Below, piece after piece: positions 17,492 to 25,737 of a DNA stretch of 64,000 nt. Made by a program: the position numbers and the translations under genes. Source of the stretch: Herbinix sp. (GTDB lineage Bacteria > Bacillota > Clostridia > Lachnospirales > Lachnospiraceae); the NCBI GenBank assembly GCA_029238935.1, contig JAQZBN010000011.1:62001-126000 (forward strand). Reading direction: 5' to 3'. A model generated the notes under the pieces. The model saw only the letters and a list, made by a program, of their open reading frames with translations, did no database searches and was not told the origin of the DNA. Numbering within the stretch: position 1 is the first letter of the stretch; the number at the start of each line of letters is the position of its first letter.

Positions 17492-17646
17492 GGAGCAATA
17501 ACCATAAGATAGTATTACTAGAATGTAATCACAGGCCTAAGCTTAGAGAAATTAGAGTACGAATCATCCATGGTATGACAATAAATATATGTAACTTACG
17601 TTGAATAATAAAAATAAAAGTAAGAATGAATGGAAAGGGGTAAGCT

Positions 17647-18000
17647 ATGGAATCAAAGGAAATGGTTAAATTAGCTTATAAAGCGCTGGAAGATAAAAAA
17701 GGAGAAGACATTCAGGTTATCGAAATAAAAGATATCTCAATCATTGCTGATTATTTTATTATAGCAAACGGAACCAATGCTCCTCAGGTAGATGCTTTAG
17801 TAGATTCTGTTAAGGATGCATTAGGAAGAAAGGGCTATGAACCGAAGAGAATAGAAGGTGTTCGTTCAGCTAGCTGGATTCTTATGGATTACGGCGATGT
17901 TGTTGTTCATGTATTTTCAAAGGAAGACAGATTATTTTATAATCTGGAACGAATTTGGAGAGATGGTAAAACAATCAACAAAGAACAATTGGAGAACTAA
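17647..18000 (+). CDS. rsfS: Ribosome silencing factor RsfS
   Basis: RsfS (DUF143, YqeL), 117 residues. It binds L14 and prevents subunit joining when nutrients are low. Family features are 'DISIIADYFIIANGTN' and 'EGVRSASWILMDYGDVVVHVF', the latter being the conserved core. Aaggggtaagct gives a clear ribosome site. It lies 155 bases after yqeK, and a terminator follows directly, closing the block. Confidence 0.97.
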   Translation: MESKEMVKLAYKALEDKKGEDIQVIEIKDISIIADYFIIANGTNAPQVDALVDSVKDALGRKGYEPKRIEGVRSASWILMDYGDVVVHVFSKEDRLFYNLERIWRDGKTINKEQLEN

Positions 18001-18009
18001 GCAATGAAA

Positions 18010-18059
18010 AAGAGGATATCCCGATCGAATGTACTGGAATGGGTTATCCTCTTCATTTT
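18010..18059 (+). terminator. Rho-independent terminator after rsfS
   Basis: Stem AAGAGGATATCCC (18010-18022) with GGGTTATCCTCTT (18041-18053), one mismatch, then CATTTTAT. Confidence 0.82.
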
Positions 18060-18137
18060 ATATATAGTCTAGTCATATAACTAAGTACTTGAACGAATTC
18101 GTTCATGATTAATATGTGAATCTTTATAACTTAATGA

Positions 18138-18755
18138 CTATTGAAACATACGGAATAAACCAATTACTCTACCTAAAATATTTAATTCAGGGACAATGAT
18201 TGGATCCATGGAATCATTCTCTGGTTGTAAACGATAATAACCATTCTCTTTGTAAAAAGTCTTAACCGTGACTTCGTCTTCAATTAAAGCAACTACATAG
18301 TCACCGTTCTTTGCATGTGCTTGTTTCTGTACTAAAATCTTGTCACCGTCAAAAATTCCTGCATTAATCATACTCTCGCCCTTTACTTTTAACATAAAGG
18401 TTTCTTCGTTTGGCATATATTCTGAAGGAATCGGGAAGTAACTATCTATATTCTCCACGGCCAGTATAGGCTGACCAGCGGTTATGGTCCCAACAATAGG
18501 GACATTCACCAATTCCCTTCTTGTCATGTTAAATTCATCATCTATAATCTCAATTGCCCGTGGCTTTGATGGGTCGCGACGAATATATCCGTTCTTTTCC
18601 AAAGTTTCCAGATGAGAGTGAACCGATGAAGTTGATTTTAATTTTACTGCTTCGCAGATTTCACGAACAGCAGGCGGATATCCCTTATTAATAATCTGCG
18701 ATTTTAAGTAGTCTAATATCTCCTTCTGCTTATTGCTTATTCTGCCATATCCCAT
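18138..18755 (-). CDS. lexA: LexA repressor
   Basis: LexA, 205 residues, the SOS master repressor. The start at 18755 is chosen because GGAGG lies 8 bases before it; an ATG five codons earlier (18770) has no ribosome site. The N-terminal winged helix begins 'NKQKEILDYLKSQI' with recognition helix 'STSSVHSHLETL'. The self-cleavage Ala-Gly is in 'GTITAGQPIL', the catalytic Ser in 'VKGESMINAGIFDGD' and the Lys in 'EDEVTVKTF'. It faces rsfS tail to tail and is divergent from the LysM gene, as lexA and yneA are in Bacillus. Its promoter carries a LexA-like box, suggesting autoregulation. Confidence 0.97.
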   Translation of the reverse strand: MGYGRISNKQKEILDYLKSQIINKGYPPAVREICEAVKLKSTSSVHSHLETLEKNGYIRRDPSKPRAIEIIDDEFNMTRRELVNVPIVGTITAGQPILAVENIDSYFPIPSEYMPNEETFMLKVKGESMINAGIFDGDKILVQKQAHAKNGDYVVALIEDEVTVKTFYKENGYYRLQPENDSMDPIIVPELNILGRVIGLFRMFQ

Positions 18756-18784
18756 GATCTCATCCTCCATATCTTATTTACAAT

Positions 18785-18813
18785 ATTATAGCATACTTGT
18801 AATTAAAATGCAA
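18785..18813 (-). promoter_or_regulatory. lexA promoter
   Basis: On the minus strand: TTGCAT (18813-18808), 17-base spacer, TATAAT (18790-18785). It lies 29 bases upstream of the chosen start. Confidence 0.7.
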
Positions 18814-18823
18814 ACTTTTGTTC
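18811..18823 (-). promoter_or_regulatory. LexA-type box at the lexA promoter
   Basis: Minus strand GAAC-AAAA-GTTTG, matching the Gram-positive LexA site GAAC-N4-GTTC with one change. It overlaps the upstream edge of the -35, so binding would repress. Confidence 0.6.
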
Positions 18824-18898
18824 TAAAAAGCGAAAAAATGTTTGCATTGAAGCGAATTCTCCACCGATAAAAAAAGTTATGAAAAGTATGAGATCCTA

Positions 18899-19127
18899 TG
18901 GATAATCGATATTATAACACTTCTATAGTATCTAAAATATCCTGGGAATAATTGATATTATAACGCTGCTTTAGTATTTGGAATATACTGGGAATAATGG
19001 ATAATATAACGCTTGTATAGCATTTAAAATATCCTAGGAATAATCGATAATATAACGCTTCTATAGTATTTAAATATCCTAGGAATAATCGAAGCAGTAA
19101 CGTTTTTATGGTATTCAAGATATCCTA
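18899..19127. repeat. Five imperfect tandem copies of a 46-bp unit
   Basis: Copies begin near 18899, 18945, 18991, 19037 and 19082, each 45-46 bases and starting 'GGAATAATcGATAATATAACG' up to a few changes, ending with 'AAATATCCTA'. There are no unique spacers, so it is not a CRISPR. It fills the gap between the lexA and LysM gene control regions. Apparent minus-strand reading frames here only mirror the repeat. Confidence 0.9.
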
Positions 19128-19161
19128 GATAATATCCTAGATTATATATGTGTAACAAAGC

Positions 19162-19173
19162 AAATATATGTTC
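19162..19173 (+). promoter_or_regulatory. Possible upstream LexA box
   Basis: AAAT-ATAT-GTTC, one half matching GTTC well, the other degenerate. It lies 11 bases before the -35 of the LysM gene promoter. Confidence 0.35.
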
Positions 19174-19183
19174 GAAAATACTG

Positions 19184-19212
19184 TTGACAAACAAATGTTT
19201 GTCATTTATAAT
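19184..19212 (+). promoter_or_regulatory. SOS promoter of the LysM gene with operator inside
   Basis: TTGACA (19184-19189), 17-base spacer, TATAAT (19207-19212). The dyad GACAAAC-AAAT-GTTTGTC (19186-19203) fills the spacer and matches the AAAC-N4-GTTT form of the LexA box, so LexA would block polymerase. Confidence 0.75.
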
Positions 19213-19221
19213 AAAAACATG

Positions 19222-19233
19222 AAACAAGTGTTC
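19222..19233 (+). promoter_or_regulatory. Second LexA-type box downstream of the promoter
   Basis: AAAC-AAGT-GTTC, about 10 bases after the -10, near the expected transcription start. Confidence 0.6.
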
Positions 19234-19406
19234 GTATCATATGTTCGGATTTTGTTTCGAATTGACCGGATGAATCCTTTACAATAATTTGAATTAGTTT
19301 GAATGAATTTAAATAATTTTTTTAAAGAGACATAATATGACTATAATACCTATTACAATTATGACATAACAATTCGATAGGAAATCATATTTAGGAGGTT
19401 ATCGGT

Positions 19407-19760
19407 ATGAATACATATATGAATTTAAGAAGAATAAAGTTTAACAGAGACGAACTTTTTCAGAAAGGTGCAATATTTGCAATAACACTTTTTATTAGTT
19501 CGATTATATTGTTATCAGCAATTTTTATTACAAGAACCGTATATGCTCAGAATAATGTACAACGAATAAAGTTAGCTATGAGTCTTGAGATCGAAGAAGG
19601 AGATACTTTATGGAGTATAGCTTCTCAATATATCTCTGACGAATATGATACAATAACAGACTATATCACAGAGATTAAAGAAAGTAATGGATTGGCATCG
19701 GATACCATTAATACTGGAAATTATCTTATCATTCCCTATTATGCAGATGCTTCATATTAA
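19407..19760 (+). CDS. LysM-domain membrane protein, YneA-like cell-division suppressor
   Basis: A 117-residue protein with one transmembrane segment at about residues 20-42 and a LysM domain at about 60-108 ('EIEEGDTLWSIASQYI', 'NTGNYLIIPYY'). This is the layout of B. subtilis YneA, the SOS-induced inhibitor of cell division encoded divergently from lexA. Here the gene is also divergent from lexA and has LexA-type boxes in its promoter, which strongly supports the same role. The ribosome site taggaggttatcggt is strong; the leader is long (about 190 bases). Confidence 0.88.
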   Translation: MNTYMNLRRIKFNRDELFQKGAIFAITLFISSIILLSAIFITRTVYAQNNVQRIKLAMSLEIEEGDTLWSIASQYISDEYDTITDYITEIKESNGLASDTINTGNYLIIPYYADASY

Positions 19761-19873
19761 TTTGGATTTTGATAAATAAAGTAGTAATCTATGAATTACC
19801 AACAGTAAGAACAAAGTACAGAAATCATATGATTAAATTAGCTAGATTCAATCAATCATATAAATCTGACCCC

Positions 19874-19902
19874 TTGACAATTTGATTAATGTAACATATA
19901 CT
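19874..19902 (+). promoter_or_regulatory. Promoter of the T-box/metG transcript
   Basis: TTGACA (19874-19879), 17-base spacer, TATACT (19897-19902), just ahead of the T-box leader. Confidence 0.85.
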
Positions 19903-19921
19903 GATTAAAATTTAAAAGCTG

Positions 19922-20225
19922 TGAAGAGAAAAGTAATCATGTTGGAAACATACAGAGAGTTCCGTTTGCTGAGAAGGAACAGGGAAGAGATGATGAAACA
20001 AGCCTCGGAGCTGCATACGGATCTTATCAATTTTATAATAATGAAAGCCTTTTGAAGGGTATCTTATATATTTTATTGTTAAGTGATGCTATGACGGTTG
20101 TTCCCGTTACAGAACTAGAGTATTAGCATGTACTCGAAGAGATTAATATGGTGACATATTAATGAATTAGGGTGGTACCACGATATAATCGTCCCTACAG
20201 TTTAGACTGTATGGGCGTTTTTTAG
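19922..20225 (+). promoter_or_regulatory. T-box riboswitch, methionine specific
   Basis: The leader has the Stem I elements (the AGAGAG loop near 19952 and the distal TTCCGTTTGC...GGAAC arm) and the T-box core AGGGTGGTACCACG at about 20169-20182. The terminator stem is CGTCCCTACAG (20190-20200) with CTGTATGGGCG (20207-20217), then TTTTTT. Two consecutive ATG triplets (19990-19995) lie where the specifier loop should be, consistent with tRNA-Met and with the metG downstream. Uncharged tRNA would stabilise the antiterminator. Confidence 0.93.
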
Positions 20226-20397
20226 TACTTAAAATTATATAACTTTTAAACACTTAAACAAAAAACAGAACGTATAACATTTTTAGGTTTTTATTATCTC
20301 TGAAAATCAGACGCTACAATCGATGATTACGTTCATATACAGTCATTAAGTAAAAAGAGTTACTTGAACCATAATTATTATGAAAAGGAGTGATAGG

Positions 20398-22419
20398 ATG
20401 GAAAACATTGAGAGAAAAACTTCAAAAGAAATCAAAAGCAATAAGAGAAAAAGGCCGGAATTTCCAAAACGAGCAGTAGTGACAGCTGGTATGCCATATG
20501 GCAATAAAGAATTACATTTTGGGCATATCGGTGGAGTGTTTATTCACGCAGATGTCTATGCCCGTTTCTTAAGAGACAGAATTGGAAAGGAAAATGTAAT
20601 ATTTGTCTCGGGTACCGACTGCTATGGTTCGCCCATTCTGGAAAGCTTTCGTAAACTTTGTGAGGATGGGAATAATGTAGCGAACATTCAGGATTATGTA
20701 AAAGGGAATCATGAAAAGCAAAAACATACCTTAGATGAGTATGAAATTAGCTTGAATTTATACGGTGCATCTGCTTTGGGTCGGACCGGTGAGATTCATA
20801 ACGAAGTATCGAAACAAGTGTTTCAAACGTTATATGATCAGGGATACCTCCAGAAACTATCAACAGCTCAATTTTATGATCCGGAATTTGAAGTATTATT
20901 AAATGGTCGTCAAGTCATTGGTCAATGTCCAATTCAGGGATGTAGTTCGGAAAGAGGTTATGCAGATGAGTGTGCCCTAGGGCATCAATATATGCCCAGC
21001 GAACTGATAAATCCTAAGAGTACTCTATCCGGAAAAACACCATTAGTTAAGGAAGTGATGAATTGGTATTTCAAATTGGATGAGTTTTCTGAACTACTTC
21101 GTGATATGATTGAGTATCTTCGAGATAATTCAAACTCCAGAAAATATCTTCTGAATACGATGGAGGAGTTTCTTAGAAAACCAATCATTTATGTGAAGAA
21201 AAGTCAAATGGATCTAGTGGAAAAGATTACAAAGGATTTGCCTCAGTTTGAATGTGTGGAAGAGAAGAATAAACCATCCGTTAGTCTGGTATTTCGAAAT
21301 TTAGAGGATCGGGATACGGCAAGAGAAGTGTTAAGTAAAAAGGGGATCTATCTTCGTACCGGTAAGACTCTGGTACCATTTCGATTAAGCGGTAATATCG
21401 AATGGGGTGTTAAGGTTCCTGATATAGAAGAATTAAAGGATCTTACTTTCTGGGTTTGGCCGGAATCCTTATGGGCACCTATCTCTTTTACAAAAGTTTA
21501 TTTGGAGGGATGTGGGAAAAACCCGGAGGATTGGAAGGAATGGTGGAACAGGAAAGATTCAAAGGTATATCAATTTATCGGTGAAGATAATATATACTTC
21601 TATGGAATAGCTGAAATGGCGTTATTTATGGCATTGGGGAAGAACAATCCTAATGTCAATCCTGAGGATGGAGATTTGCAATTACCGCATCTGATAGCTA
21701 ATAACCATGTTCTGTTCATGGATAAGAAAGCTAGTAGTAGTAGTGCAGTGAAGCCACCTATGGCACAAGAGTTGTTGCAGTTCTATACACCAGAACAACT
21801 TAGGATGCACTTCTTGAGTTTAGGTTTGGATACAAAGAGTGTCAGTTTTCAGCCTAAAGTTTTTGCAAAAGAACAAAATGATGGAATGGACCCGGTTCTT
21901 AAGGAGGGAAACCTTTTAACGAATGTATTTAACCGTATCATACGATCCTGTTTTTATACAGTACAGAAATATTATGATTCAATCATTCCGGAAGGGGATA
22001 TCAGTTCACAAATACGAGAGGATGCGAATGAAACAATAGAAGAGTTCGAATGGCATATGTATCAACATGAATTTCATCGTTTAACCTATGTACTGGATAC
22101 GTATATACGAAATACCAATAAATATTGGGTTAATAATATAAGAATCGCTGACAAAGAAGTAAATGATGAACTTCGAAGACAGGTTTTGATCGATGTATTT
22201 CATGCGGTTCGTACTATTACAACATTATTACATCCCATTGCACCGATAGGCTGTGATATGATAAGGGAATATCTAGGTTTAGGTGAGGAGTTATGGAGTT
22301 GGGGAAATATTTATAAACCGCTTTCGGCATTATTCTCAGATAATTGTCGTAAGCTCATGTTTTTGGAACCAAAAGTTGATTTTTTTAAGAAGCATGAAAG
22401 CCAATTTGATGAAAATTAA
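20398..22419 (+). CDS. metG: Methionyl-tRNA synthetase with a changed KMSKS loop
   Basis: A 673-residue class I synthetase charging tRNA with Met. ATG 20398 is chosen, 7 bases after AAGGAG; ATG 20380 precedes that site. The HIGH motif is 'KELHFGHIGGVF', and a cysteine cluster 'GQCPIQGCSSERGYADEC' marks the zinc knuckle of the MetRS connective domain. 'DLTFWVWPESLWAPI' and 'GEDNIYFYGIAEMALFM' resemble the archaeal/second-type MetRS. In place of KMSKS it reads 'DKKASSSSAVKPP', so the second Lys is missing. No C-terminal tRNA-binding EMAP domain is evident. T-box control supports a Met-specific role. It may be the only MetRS or a second copy. Confidence 0.88.
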   Translation: MENIERKTSKEIKSNKRKRPEFPKRAVVTAGMPYGNKELHFGHIGGVFIHADVYARFLRDRIGKENVIFVSGTDCYGSPILESFRKLCEDGNNVANIQDYVKGNHEKQKHTLDEYEISLNLYGASALGRTGEIHNEVSKQVFQTLYDQGYLQKLSTAQFYDPEFEVLLNGRQVIGQCPIQGCSSERGYADECALGHQYMPSELINPKSTLSGKTPLVKEVMNWYFKLDEFSELLRDMIEYLRDNSNSRKYLLNTMEEFLRKPIIYVKKSQMDLVEKITKDLPQFECVEEKNKPSVSLVFRNLEDRDTAREVLSKKGIYLRTGKTLVPFRLSGNIEWGVKVPDIEELKDLTFWVWPESLWAPISFTKVYLEGCGKNPEDWKEWWNRKDSKVYQFIGEDNIYFYGIAEMALFMALGKNNPNVNPEDGDLQLPHLIANNHVLFMDKKASSSSAVKPPMAQELLQFYTPEQLRMHFLSLGLDTKSVSFQPKVFAKEQNDGMDPVLKEGNLLTNVFNRIIRSCFYTVQKYYDSIIPEGDISSQIREDANETIEEFEWHMYQHEFHRLTYVLDTYIRNTNKYWVNNIRIADKEVNDELRRQVLIDVFHAVRTITTLLHPIAPIGCDMIREYLGLGEELWSWGNIYKPLSALFSDNCRKLMFLEPKVDFFKKHESQFDEN

Positions 22420-22588
22420 ATATTGATTGCAGAATGACTGTAAATCATATATGATATTCATATTGCCATATATTAGGTGAATCATAGATTGATAGGTTGT
22501 TCTGATTCTAAAGTACTGTTAACTTCGTGGATAGGGAAGAAGTATTATTTTTTTATGGCAATAATAATTTATTTTAGGGGGAATTTTT

Positions 22589-23371
22589 TTGATAAAAGTA
22601 TCAATCAATGAAATGGATAAAATAGAGCATTTATTTCGTAATATGCATGATACTCTAATACTTTCCTGTCTTCAGGGGCATATGGGTGATGCTTGGACAG
22701 ATAATATGGAGAATCCAAGATTGGCTATTATTCAGGGTGGTGATTTTTTATTTATCGCAGGAGATGAGACAGCAGAGCAAGTAGAAACTATGATTGCTCA
22801 AATTTTGGATGTCACTGGTCTTAAGCGAGGTTTTGTTATTCCAGAGAAGAAATCGCTGGGAGATATCGTAGTTAAGGTATACGGAGAGGATTGTAAAATT
22901 ATTAGCCGTTACGCAATCAAGAAGAAACAGGATGAATTTGATTTTGTAAAATTACAAGCAATGATAGATAAGTTACCACAGGGATATACACTTCGCCCTA
23001 TTGAAGGGGAGTGGTATGATGAGGTAATAAAAGAAGGTTGGTCCGAGGACTTCGTCTCTAATTTTGAATCCAAGGAGGATTATGAGAGAAGAGGGATAGG
23101 AAGAATTATAACTCATGATGGTAAAGTAATCAGTGGAGCATCCTCTTATACCAGATACAATGAAGGAATTGAGATCGAAATTTCAACGAAAGAAGAATAT
23201 CGTAGACAGGGATTCGCACGAATAGCTGGTGCTGCTCTCATATTAGCTTGTCGTCAGCGAGGATTATATCCAAGCTGGGATGCAGCAAATATGATGTCCG
23301 TACAACTAGCAGAAAAATTAGGGTATGAATTTGATAAGCCTTACGATACCTATATGATCAGAAAGCAGTAA
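22589..23371 (+). CDS. GNAT family N-acetyltransferase (PF12746 type)
   Basis: A 260-residue acetyltransferase starting with TTG, with taggggga 7 bases upstream. The N-terminal half is the family-specific domain ('MGDAWTDNMENPRLAIIQGGDFLFIAGD'-like layout, here shortened to its hallmark 'GDFLFIAGD'). The C-terminal GNAT domain has the acetyl-CoA site 'EYRRQGFARIAGAALILAC' and 'SWDAANMMSVQLAEKLGYEF'. The substrate is unknown. It stands alone: metG ends 169 bases upstream and a terminator follows. Confidence 0.85.
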   Translation: MIKVSINEMDKIEHLFRNMHDTLILSCLQGHMGDAWTDNMENPRLAIIQGGDFLFIAGDETAEQVETMIAQILDVTGLKRGFVIPEKKSLGDIVVKVYGEDCKIISRYAIKKKQDEFDFVKLQAMIDKLPQGYTLRPIEGEWYDEVIKEGWSEDFVSNFESKEDYERRGIGRIITHDGKVISGASSYTRYNEGIEIEISTKEEYRRQGFARIAGAALILACRQRGLYPSWDAANMMSVQLAEKLGYEFDKPYDTYMIRKQ

Positions 23372-23386
23372 CAAACATAGTGAATT

Positions 23387-23428
23387 AGCCAGAGTTAACC
23401 TAGAAGGTTATTCTCTGGCTATTACTTT
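23387..23428 (+). terminator. Rho-independent terminator after the GNAT gene
   Basis: Stem AGCCAGAGTTAACC (23387-23400) with GGTTATTCTCTGGCT (23406-23420), one or two mismatches, then ATTACTTTG. The T run is weak. Confidence 0.7.
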
Positions 23429-23788
23429 GTCATCATATAATTTACAAATTTTATAGAATTCGTTTGAAAAAAGCCAAATAATATGCTTTCGCATAAATCT
23501 TATTAATTTTGAAATAATAGAATGTTAGTGGTAGCATTTATCGTCAATGATATAGACTTAAACATAGAGGAACTTTAAAACAGTTAACGAATGCAAGATT
23601 AGTGATATATTAATGAAAACAGAAAATAATGGAAAAGGCAGGTCAACCAATTGTTGGATGGGTGGAAATATTATCGTATAATAATGATTGGTTTATGGAT
23701 CTATCTTGGTGTTGTAATGACGTTGATGGAGATTAGTCGTAGCCTGTACAAAATATTAAGTAAACTCAATGATACGGGGGTAATAATC
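23429..23788. other. Intergenic, AT-rich; no separate gene supported
   Basis: A reading frame runs into the methyltransferase from 23651, adding a hydrophobic stretch, but it begins with TTG without a ribosome site. The stretch is otherwise featureless AT-rich DNA. Confidence 0.45.
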
Positions 23789-24478
23789 ATGAATTATTAT
23801 AAAAGAATAACGAGAAGAATCCAAAATGAAGGTATGTTTAAAACAATGCAATATATGTTATTAGTAAGTTTGTATTGCTCTCGAGAATTCATATATAATA
23901 TTTGTTTGGATTTGAGATACAGTCATCGCTTATTAAAAGGAAATCATAAATCCTTATATAAAAGTCAAGGAGCTAATGATGTTTATCATACACGTTATTC
24001 GGTAATGCATATTATTTTTCATTTTGTTCCGATTAAAAAAAGTGATGTATTAGTCGATGTTGGCTGTGGAAAAGGCCGAGTTATCAATTATTGGTTAAGT
24101 AAAAAATATCATAATAAAATATATGGATTAGAATTGGATAGAAATATAGCGCTCCGAACAACAAAGCAATTTGCAAAGTGGAAGAATGTTACGATTGTTC
24201 CCGGGGACGCTATCTCAAATATTCCCAATAACGGTACAATTTTATACTTTTATAATCCGTTCTCAGAAGAAGTAGTAAGGCGGTTTGAGAAAACACTGAT
24301 TGAGAGATTTAAAAACAGGAAAGTTACGATTGTCTATTACAATCCCAAGAGTATTCATGTATTCCAAAATCAAAATTGGAAAATAAGATATATTAATTTT
24401 GATAGAGATTTAGGTTTAAAACGATGGGGAAGAATTAACAAATATCACGAATTGGCTATCATAAAAAAGAGAGCTTAA
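23789..24478 (+). CDS. Class I SAM-dependent methyltransferase
   Basis: A 229-residue protein. ATG 23789 is chosen, with cgggggtaataatc upstream. If the in-frame TTG at 23651 were used, the protein would gain 46 residues with a hydrophobic helix. The SAM-binding motif I is 'VLVDVGCGKGRVINYWL', with an acidic residue ending strand 2 ('IYGLELDRNIA') and 'VPGDAISNIP' and 'LYFYNPFSEE' as motifs II-III. The methyl acceptor is unknown. The next gene begins 6 bases after its stop, so both are co-transcribed with a kinase-like protein. Confidence 0.82.
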   Translation: MNYYKRITRRIQNEGMFKTMQYMLLVSLYCSREFIYNICLDLRYSHRLLKGNHKSLYKSQGANDVYHTRYSVMHIIFHFVPIKKSDVLVDVGCGKGRVINYWLSKKYHNKIYGLELDRNIALRTTKQFAKWKNVTIVPGDAISNIPNNGTILYFYNPFSEEVVRRFEKTLIERFKNRKVTIVYYNPKSIHVFQNQNWKIRYINFDRDLGLKRWGRINKYHELAIIKKRA

Positions 24479-24484
24479 ATAAAA

Positions 24485-25327
24485 GTGGCTGCAAACTTTA
24501 AGAGTGTATTTGATCAGAATGATTCAGGTAATATTAGTTTTGGTGTGATGGATAAAGACGAAAAATACTTTATTAAAATTGCAGGAGCTAAGACAGCGGA
24601 ATCCTGCAGCGATACAAAAAACGCAGTGAAAGCACTAAGAAATGCTATTCCAATTTATGAAGATCTCAATCATGCAAATTTAATTCATCTGATGGAACAC
24701 TTTGAGGAAGAAGATTTATATGTAGCAGTTTTTCATTGGGCAGAGGGGGATTGCCTGTTTGACTATTGGAATTTTGAAACATATGCAAAAAATTCACTGA
24801 TAAAATCTCCTTTTCAAAGATATAAGCAATTGGCTCTTGATCTGAGAATAAAATCGATTCATACCATATTTGAATTTTTAATTCATATGGAAGAAAAAGG
24901 CTATGTAGCGATTGATTTTTACGACGGAAGCATTTTATATGATTTTACGGATAACAGAACAACGATCTGTGACATTGATTTTTTTCGAAAGAAACCTACT
25001 TATAATGACATGGGGGATAAGTTTTGGGGAACGAAACGGTTGAAAGCACCAGAAGAGTATGTGCTTGGTGCTATAATAGACGAGAGAACAAATGTCTTCA
25101 CCCTAGGAGCTCTTATCCTTCATTTTTTTGGAAATTATGAAAAAGTTGATATTGAGAAAATGTATGAAGATAATTGCTTTTATCCTTGTGAAATTAATAC
25201 CTGGGAGTTAAATAGCAAGATGTATGAAGTTGTCTTGAAAGCGGTTAAGAAAGAAAGAGAGGAACGCTATAGCTCGTTGAAAGAATTTTTCTACGCATGG
25301 AAAGAAGCGGAAACTACTGTTGAATGA
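24485..25327 (+). CDS. Degenerate protein-kinase-like protein
   Basis: A 280-residue protein with the fold pattern of Ser/Thr kinases. GTG start 6 bases after the methyltransferase. Lys31 in 'YFIKIAG' stands for the ATP-binding lysine, but the glycine loop before it is not GxGxxG. The catalytic loop reads 'VAIDFYDGSILYDF' in place of HRDLKxxN, and the DFG motif is 'CDIDFF'. 'KAPEE' matches the APE motif and 'FTLGALILHFFG' the DxxxLG helix. It lacks membrane segments. It could be an unusual kinase or a pseudokinase. Pairing with a methyltransferase is not a known module to me. Confidence 0.72.
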   Translation: MAANFKSVFDQNDSGNISFGVMDKDEKYFIKIAGAKTAESCSDTKNAVKALRNAIPIYEDLNHANLIHLMEHFEEEDLYVAVFHWAEGDCLFDYWNFETYAKNSLIKSPFQRYKQLALDLRIKSIHTIFEFLIHMEEKGYVAIDFYDGSILYDFTDNRTTICDIDFFRKKPTYNDMGDKFWGTKRLKAPEEYVLGAIIDERTNVFTLGALILHFFGNYEKVDIEKMYEDNCFYPCEINTWELNSKMYEVVLKAVKKEREERYSSLKEFFYAWKEAETTVE

Positions 25328-25584
25328 ATAATTAAACATCTAAATAATTCTGTATAAATAAAGAAGGATTTTGTTGATATTAATTATTAATTATTATACC
25401 GATTATCAGAAGAAAGACAAGAAAAGTCTTAAGTATTAATTGCAGCTTTATTGAAATAAGTAAGTAATATATAATTATAAAGAAGGTCAAAATTACTAAA
25501 AGTGTAATGTAAATGATAAAATAACACAAGAAATCATAATAACAAAAAGAAATGATAGTAACAGATAGAAACGATAATAATTAT

Positions 25585-25632
25585 AAAAAGAAGGTTGATC
25601 AAACAGTAATTCGTTTGCCAGCCTTCTTTTTA
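25585..25632. terminator. Bidirectional terminator between convergent genes
   Basis: AAAAAGAAGGTTG (25585-25597) pairs with CAGCCTTCTTTTT (25619-25631), with a T run on both strands. It ends the kinase transcript on + and the GntR transcript on -. Confidence 0.85.
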
Positions 25633-25737
25633 TGGATTGATTTATTAGGTAAAACTCCTGACTCTTTGTATACTTCATTTATTGCAGTAATCAGATCATG
25701 TGTTAGGTGAAAGTATTTTATCAGGATTTATTTCGTT

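Noticed and set aside
18090..18105. Perfect palindrome TGAACGAATTCGTTCA as a LexA box
   Set aside because: It lies between the convergent ends of rsfS and lexA, far from any promoter, and has six instead of four bases between the half sites.
18899..19127. CRISPR array
   Set aside because: Units are directly adjacent and drift in sequence, with no unique spacers and no cas genes.
18912..19227. Two minus-strand reading frames coding for repetitive Leu/Ile-rich peptides
   Set aside because: They are only translations of the 46-bp tandem repeat; no ribosome site and no similarity to proteins.
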